The notes beneath the pieces are model-generated. The model had not been told where the DNA came from. It saw only the letters and a list, made by a program, of their open reading frames with translations, and searched no databases. The translations under genes were made by a program, and so were the position numbers. From CAZIAK01 sp964537035 (lineage in GTDB: Bacteria; Planctomycetota; B15-G4), in assembly GCA_964537035.1 (NCBI GenBank), contig CAZIAK010000022.1, forward strand, positions 1 to 64,000: a stretch of DNA of 64,000 nt, given 5' to 3'. Shown here piece after piece: positions 56,247 through 64,000 of the stretch; the first letter of the stretch is position 1; the number at the start of each line of letters is the position of its first letter.

Positions 56247-57268
56247 TCAAGAAGAAAGGGGGCCGGGCATGGTGCCGTGCCAACTGGACAGCACCTCAAG
56301 ATAGTTGGCGCGTTGGTACGCGCTGGGATCGGGACAGCGTTTGAGATTCATGCAGCCGCGCATGGAGTTGAGCGAAGCGTACTCGTGCTCCTCCAGCCAA
56401 CGGGAGAGGCCTCGGCGCATGGTGATGATGTGCTCGGGGCCGCCGGCGAGCAAGGACGACACCATCTGGATGGCGTGGGCGCCGCACATCACGGCCTTGA
56501 CCGCGTCGATGACCCGATGCACTCCTCCGGTGATGGCCAGGGAGAGCTTCCGCTGGGTCGACAAGACGGCGAGCCAGCGCAGGCGCAACAACAGCTCGGT
56601 GGAGCTGCTGGGCACGAGCGTGCGGGTGACCTCGAGTTCTTCGGGGTCGATGTCTGGCAGGAAGAAGCGGTTGAAGATCACCAGCCCGTCCACGCCAGCC
56701 TCTTCGAGTTGAGCGGCGAAGTTCGGCAGGGACGAATAGAATGGCGAGAGCTTCACCGAAAGGGGAATGGACAGGCTGGACCGCACCTCTTCGATCATGG
56801 AGAGGGTGCGCCCCTGCACCATCACGCCGGTCTCGTTGGGGTCGATGGTGAGCTCGTAGACGTTCAGCTCAAGGGCGTCGGCGCCGGCCTCTTGCAGTTG
56901 CTTGGCGTAGCGCAACCAGCCCCCGGGGGAGGTGCCGTTGAGCGAGGCGACCACCGGCACGGTGACCGCCTGCTTGACCGCGGCCAGGGCCTCCAGCTGA
57001 TCCTCCGGGCCGAAGCTCAGATCGTCGCGCATGGGTTGGTACGACGAGGCCTCGGCGAAGGCGTCCCCGTGCATCTCGTGGTGCCGTAGGGCGCCCCGCT
57101 CTTCTCGCAGCACGGCCTCTTCAAAGAGGGACGGCATGACGATGGCCGCCACCCCTGAGTCGACAAGGCGACGCACCATGTCGAGATCACGAGCGAGTGG
57201 CGAGGCGCCGCAGACGAAGGGGTTGGGGAGCTTCAGGCCCAGCCAGGTGGTGCTCAGATCGGGAGCGC

Positions 57269-57272
<4 letters not shown>
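56247..57272 (-). CDS. Dihydroorotate dehydrogenase-like flavoprotein
   Basis: The 341-residue TIM-barrel protein begins LSTTWLGLKLPNPFVCGASPLA and contains VVASLNGTSPGGW, ELNVYELTIDP, PLSVKLSPFYSSLPNF and SLAITGGVHRVIDAVKAVMCGA, matching the FMN-binding layout of dihydroorotate dehydrogenases. It belongs to the DHOD-like group often encoded beside pyruvate:ferredoxin oxidoreductase; a role outside pyrimidine synthesis is likely. The ATG overlaps the stop of nifJ in an ATGA. Confidence 0.88.
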
Positions 57273-60940
<3,668 letters not shown>

Positions 60941-61344
60941 GGACGCTCTCCAAAGTGCCTTGCGAGCGTCGGTACAACGATCGGCGCATGGCCTGCTGGC
61001 ACCTGTGCGATCACAGCACCGCAGGGTCATTTGGTCCATGGGCCGCTGTGCGTAGAGACAGCGAGCCGGGCGCGGCGCTCTCCGCAGGGGCTGCCAGGCA
61101 CCCACCGCGGCCGCGCCGGTGCTGCAGGTTCAGCAGCCCGGAGAGTGGGGTGGCCACGGACGTCGAAGGGCCTGACCAGCCAGGGAGGGGTGATCTCGAC
61201 CCTGAAAAGCTCTCGGGCACAAGGCGACATCTGACGCATGGGGTTTCATTCATGCGCATGAGCAGGCCCGCTGGCTACCTTGGCAGGGTCGGCCGTGTTG
61301 AGCGAATGAGTAGCACAAGTGCTTTCTCTCGAGTAACTTCTGTA

Positions 61345-61350
61345 TATGAT
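61345..61350 (+). promoter_or_regulatory. Candidate promoter (-10 TATGAT, extended TG)
   Basis: TATGAT lies in the AT-richest stretch of the spacer between nifJ and the nitroreductase gene. It is preceded by TGTA, giving an extended -10 look. A -35 is poor. It would start a transcript near 61357 that ends at the terminator at 61563-61599. Confidence 0.45.
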
Positions 61351-61356
61351 CTAGGC

Positions 61357-61600
61357 GCTTCGGTGAGCAGGGCAGCGCAGATCGTCCGCGATCCCTGTTT
61401 GCATAAAGCGAAGTTCTTGTGCCGGGTGATGGTCAGCGGTCTCTGCGAGATCTCTGGCTCGGACTCCCCCGGAACAGCAGGAGGCGCCGGGCTTGTTGGC
61501 TGACAGGCCCGACGTGCTGAGAGACCAAGGAGCCATTGGCTTCGAGGGCAAGACAAGACAGTGGGGCCGTGGCTCGGGGACGAGTCGCGGCCCCTTTTTC
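61357..61600 (+). ncRNA. Candidate structured small RNA of unknown class
   Basis: This stretch of about 244 bases lies between a promoter-like TATGAT and a strong intrinsic terminator and has no convincing ORF. It can form a CAGGG/CCCTG hairpin with an inner ATCG/CGAT stem (61367-61398), a 7-bp GGTCTCT/AGAGACC long-range pairing, and a 9-bp stem closed over TGGCTG (about 61488-61511). I do not recognise it as SRP, RNase P, tmRNA or 6S RNA. It might also be the leader of the nitroreductase gene with a terminator acting as an attenuator. The region 60941-61356 upstream has nothing else I can support. Confidence 0.4.
61563..61599 (+). terminator. Intrinsic terminator
   Basis: A 14-bp stem starting GGGGCCGTGG and ending CGGCCCC, with two G-T wobble pairs and a GGGA loop, is followed directly by five Ts. 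It is the clearest rho-independent terminator in the window. It lies on the plus strand, with no plus-strand protein gene before it for more than 5 kb, which supports a non-coding transcript upstream. Confidence 0.85.
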
Positions 61601-61699
61601 GTGTGCTCCCGACCCGCTGCGGCCCCGGCCTCGTGGGCGCAGCGGGTGTGGGACCGTCGGCGATGTCGTGGGCGGGCTTCGTGCCCAGCGACGGACTGG

Positions 61700-61705
61700 T
61701 AGGAT
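61700..61705 (+). promoter_or_regulatory. Candidate -10 element (TAGGAT) of the nitroreductase gene
   Basis: TAGGAT lies 34 bases before the ATG at 61740, the same spacing as the TAGGAT before the gene at 52066. No good -35 is seen. Confidence 0.35.
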
Positions 61706-61739
61706 CCTGCGCCCACAGACCCTCCGGAGAGCGCCCGTC

Positions 61740-62351
61740 ATGGAACTCGAACAAGCACTGAGCGAACGTCGCAGCGTCAAGAGCTATGACCCGCAGCACG
61801 AGATCAGCGACGATCTGTTGCGTGAGCTGTTCGAGAAGGTGGTGCGCAGCCCGTCGTCGTTCAATCTGCAGCACTGGCGTTTCGTGTTGGTGCGAGACGC
61901 AGAGCGGCGCCAGCAGATGCAGGCTGCCTGCTACGGCCAGAGCCACGTAGGTGAGTGCTCGGTCGACGTGGTGGTCTGCGGCAAGCTCGACGCCCACGAG
62001 GACGCCGGCCGGGTCTGGGCCGACGCTCCCGCCGAGGTGACCTCCAAGATGGTTCCCATGATCGGCGGCTTCTACGCCACCAACGATCAGCTCAAGCGCG
62101 ATGAGGCCATCCGCTCCGCCAGCCTGGCCTCCATGTCGCTCATGCTCATGGCCCGCTCCATGGGTCTCGACACCTGCCCCATGATCGGCATCGATCCCAA
62201 GAAGGTGGCCGCCCTCATCGAGCTCCCCGACGACCACATCCCGGTGATGCTGATCACCCTGGGCAAGGCTGCGACCGAGGGACGGCCCAGCTCGCGCCTG
62301 CCCGTGAACGAGGTGGTGCAGCTGGAGACGTTCGGCGGGCCAGGCCTCTGA
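61740..62351 (+). CDS. Nitroreductase family flavoprotein
   Basis: The 203-residue protein begins MELEQALSERRSVKSYD, the FMN-binding RRSxRxF-type start of nitroreductases, and continues with VRSPSSFNLQHWRFVLV, which contains the conserved PSSxNxQxW segment. SLASMSLMLMARSMGLDTCPMIGID near residue 140 is also typical. These enzymes reduce nitro compounds, quinones or flavins with NAD(P)H; the physiological substrate is unknown. GGAG lies about 12 bases upstream of the ATG. The Nudix gene follows 17 bases after the stop. Confidence 0.92.
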   Translation: MELEQALSERRSVKSYDPQHEISDDLLRELFEKVVRSPSSFNLQHWRFVLVRDAERRQQMQAACYGQSHVGECSVDVVVCGKLDAHEDAGRVWADAPAEVTSKMVPMIGGFYATNDQLKRDEAIRSASLASMSLMLMARSMGLDTCPMIGIDPKKVAALIELPDDHIPVMLITLGKAATEGRPSSRLPVNEVVQLETFGGPGL

Positions 62352-62368
62352 GCTGGGCGCTGCCCGTC

Positions 62369-62974
62369 ATGCCAACATCCCGCCCACCTGACGAGCCCAC
62401 CCCGCCGCCGTTTGCGCCCTTCGAGGTGCAGCGCTCCGAGCGGCTCTACGACTCGCCGTGGGTGGGCTTGCGCCGCGATCTGCTGAGCTTGCCCGAGGGG
62501 CGCACGCAGGATCACCACGTGGTCGAGATCATCGACGCCGTGGTGGTGGTGCCGGTGATGTCTGATGGTCGGCTGGCCATGATCTGGCAGTACCGCCATC
62601 CCCACGGCAAGTCCCATTGGGAGGTGCCGGCGGGGCGGCTGAACGTGGGCGAAGACCCGGTCGCGGGCGCCCATCGCGAGCTGCGCGAGGAGACGGGCTG
62701 CGTGGCGAGGCAGCTGCTGCCGCTCAACGGCTTCTATCCCATCAACGGGATCAGCGACCACTGGGCCCATGTCTTCGTGGCGGTGGGTTGTGAGTTGCGA
62801 GAAGAGCCTGACCTCGACGCTACCGAGCGGCTCTCCATGCACACCATGGGCCGCGACCGGGTGCAGCAGCTGTTGGCCGCGGGCGAGATCGAGGATGGCT
62901 TCACGGCGCTGCCGCTCTACCAGCTGTTCTCCCGGGCCGACCTGTGCGCCGAGCTGTGGGGTGGCGGGGCCTGA
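62369..62974 (+). CDS. Nudix hydrolase, ADP-ribose pyrophosphatase-like
   Basis: The 201-residue protein has a complete Nudix box, Gx5Ex7REUxEExGU, running from GRLNVGE to RELREETGC near residues 92-114. YDSPWVGLRRDLLSLPEG near the start and IWQYRHPHGKSHWEVPAG before the box resemble ADP-ribose pyrophosphatases (NudF/YffH type). It probably forms an operon with the nitroreductase gene. It is followed by an 11-bp tandem repeat and a gap. Confidence 0.92.
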   Translation: MPTSRPPDEPTPPPFAPFEVQRSERLYDSPWVGLRRDLLSLPEGRTQDHHVVEIIDAVVVVPVMSDGRLAMIWQYRHPHGKSHWEVPAGRLNVGEDPVAGAHRELREETGCVARQLLPLNGFYPINGISDHWAHVFVAVGCELREEPDLDATERLSMHTMGRDRVQQLLAAGEIEDGFTALPLYQLFSRADLCAELWGGGA

Positions 62975-63000
62975 GCGCGGCATGTCGCTGGCGAGATCAG

Positions 63001-63042
63001 CGACCGACCTGCGACCGACCTGCGACCGACCTGCGACCGACC
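63001..63042. repeat. 11-bp tandem repeat running into a gap
   Basis: CGACCGACCTG is repeated 3.8 times up to the first N. The true copy number is hidden by the gap. It lies between the converging Nudix and metallo-beta-lactamase-fold genes. Confidence 0.95.
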
Positions 63043-63142
63043 NNNNNNNNNNNNNNNNNNNNNNNNNNNNNNNNNNNNNNNNNNNNNNNNNNNNNNNNNN
63101 NNNNNNNNNNNNNNNNNNNNNNNNNNNNNNNNNNNNNNNNNN
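63043..63142. other. 100-N assembly gap
   Basis: Unlike the other two gaps, no 55-bp duplication flanks it. The tandem repeat on the left probably broke the assembly. An unknown amount of sequence may be missing, including the 3' end of the minus-strand gene to the right. Confidence 0.95.
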
Positions 63143-63888
63143 TCGGCCTTCTCGTCGATGAGTTGTTCGGGGAAGCGGTCGTAGCCCATGGTGATGGGCA
63201 GGTGCATCCAGGGCATGCCGGGGATCATGTCGCCCACGAAGAGCAGGGGGCCCCGGTCGGTGGTGATCTCGGTCATGAGCAGCCCGGGGGTGTGACCGGA
63301 CGACGTGTAGAAACAGTAGCCATCGCCGAGGGTCGGGCTGGTGTCGCCGTCGATCAGCTCCAGCCGCCCGCTGTTCTTCAATAGGCCTTGCAGCCTGGGG
63401 ATGAACGAGGCCTTGTCCCGACTGTGTGGGCGTAGGGCCCGCTCCCAGGCCGCCACTCCCACGATGTACTGGGCGTTGGGGAAGAGCAGCTCGGGCTCAG
63501 CGCTCTCGCTCCAGGCGGAGAGCAACCCGCCAGCGTGGTCGAAGTGCAGATGACTGAGCACCACCACGTCGATGTCCTCGTGGGTCAGGCTTTGGTCGGC
63601 CAGGCTGGCGAGTAGCACGTGCTCGGACTCGACCACCCCGAAGCGCTCGCGGAGCTTGGGCTCGAAGAACGCGCCGATGCCCGTCTCGAACAGAATCCGC
63701 CGGGGCTTGCCGTCGCCCGCCGGTGGCTCTTCGACCAGCAGGGCGCGGCAGGCGAGATCGATGCGGCCCAGATCATCGGGGGGCGACCAGCGTTGCCACA
63801 CGGCCCGGGGGCAGTTGCCAAACATCGAGCCGCCGTCGAGCTTCTGCGAGTTGCCGAGCAGGGGTGTGAGGGTGGGTGTTTTCTTCAT
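63143..63888 (-). CDS. Metallo-beta-lactamase-fold hydrolase (3' end lost in gap)
   Basis: 248 residues are visible. The motif SHLHFDHAGG gives the first zinc ligands, GHTPGL and FVGDMIP give later ones, and the start (GGSMFGNCPRAVWQRWSPPD) is typical of the cytoplasmic quorum-lactonase/ribonuclease-Z-like branch. There is no signal peptide. The C-terminus falls in the gap; apparent continuation of the frame through the Ns and into the tandem repeat is meaningless. The ATG is 1 base downstream of the stop of the sulfatase-fold gene to the right, so the two are probably co-transcribed. Confidence 0.88.
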
Positions 63889-63889
63889 G

Positions 63890-64000
63890 TCAGTTGTCTT
63901 CGCCTATGTAGCCCAGCTGGCGCAGCTGGTCTGTGTGCCGGGCATCGAGCTCAACCTCGCTCGCTTGGCCGAGTGGTGTGAGCAGCTCATGGACCCGGGG
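63890..64000 (-). CDS. C-terminal end of a sulfatase-fold protein (5' part beyond the window)
   Basis: The last 36 codons are open to the right edge and end ELDARHTDQLRQLGYIGEDN before TGA at 63890-63892. The tail matches those of the five other sulfatase-fold proteins here (LRALGYLGR, LEELGYLGT and similar). Only this tail is visible, so the assignment rests on it alone. The gene lies 1 base upstream of the metallo-beta-lactamase-fold gene. Confidence 0.6.
   Translation of the reverse strand, partial: PRVHELLTPLGQASEVELDARHTDQLRQLGYIGEDN

Noticed and set aside
61357..61600. SRP RNA, RNase P RNA, tmRNA or 6S RNA
   Set aside because: None of the conserved sequence cores of SRP, RNase P or tmRNA is present, and the fold expected for 6S RNA could not be shown by eye.
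61275..62237. A 320-codon minus-strand frame across the nitroreductase gene
   Set aside because: It is antisense to a gene with clear nitroreductase motifs and continues over the terminator region without domain features.
62917..63142. Continuation of the metallo-beta-lactamase-fold frame through the third gap into the tandem repeat
   Set aside because: The residues past the gap (RSQVGRRSVAG-like) are just the translated 11-bp repeat and the reverse of the Nudix gene end.

Overview
The window looks like a GC-rich bacterial scaffold with three 100-N gaps, probably a metagenome or short-read assembly. Several features suggest a Planctomycetota-like organism: a secreted FG-GAP protein carrying dozens of DCNxNGxPDEC repeats, a C-terminal domain shared by two exported proteins, many large sulfatase-fold proteins ending in LGYLG-type tails, and frequent GTG or TTG starts with weak Shine-Dalgarno sites. 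This assignment is an inference; there is no rRNA or other marker gene in the window, and I saw no tRNA gene and no CRISPR array.

Layout. 1-228 is the end of an exported beta-helix-type protein. 473-5772 (minus) is a phosphate module: Na/Pi symporter, PhoU-like protein, polyphosphate kinase 1 and an exported metallo-beta-lactamase-fold hydrolase. 6065-7243 (minus) encodes a DUF1624-type membrane protein. 7354-11768 (plus) holds acetyl-CoA synthetase overlapping an eight-haem-motif lipoprotein with TPRs. 11952-15380 is the FG-GAP/calcium-repeat protein. 15493-23573 holds a DUF4404 protein, an exported amidohydrolase, two M1-type metallopeptidase-like proteins, an SSS-family symporter and a NYN-LOTUS protein.

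The most interesting part is 23.6-48.1 kb. On the minus strand (23589-37367) six consecutive genes encode three large sulfatase-fold proteins, two polytopic membrane proteins (one GT39-like) and a small lipoprotein. All of them carry one or two copies of the same extracytoplasmic module of about 90 residues, which contains SHWG and SDPRxNGRxY motifs; there are seven copies in total, and the lipoprotein carries little else. Divergently on the plus strand (37543-48115) lies a tightly overlapped operon for phosphonate synthesis and surface assembly: PEP mutase fused to a nucleotidyltransferase-like domain, phosphonopyruvate decarboxylase, an iron-type alcohol dehydrogenase, a nucleotidyltransferase, a CDP-alcohol phosphatidyltransferase, a family 2 glycosyltransferase, a membrane sulfatase-fold protein and a flippase. 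The gene set predicts a 2-hydroxyethylphosphonate-type headgroup that is activated as a CMP ester and placed on a lipid or glycan. All complete sulfatase-fold proteins here have Thr where formylglycine sulfatases have Cys or Ser, so they may be phospho- or phosphono-transferases or hydrolases rather than sulfatases.

48.1-55.7 kb holds a large inverted repeat, an exported five-haem-motif protein, a methyltransferase, a 136-bp near-perfect palindrome, and a two-gene unit of a GT-C-like membrane protein and another sulfatase-fold protein. 55.7-60.9 kb (minus) encodes a DUF4920 lipoprotein and a pyruvate:ferredoxin oxidoreductase overlapping a dihydroorotate-dehydrogenase-like protein. 61.3-61.6 kb may encode an unrecognised small RNA with its own promoter and terminator. 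The right end has a nitroreductase, a Nudix hydrolase, a gap, a truncated metallo-beta-lactamase-fold gene and the 3' end of one more sulfatase-fold gene.

Two of the three gaps are flanked by identical 55-bp sequences, so they are most likely unmerged contig overlaps and not missing DNA.
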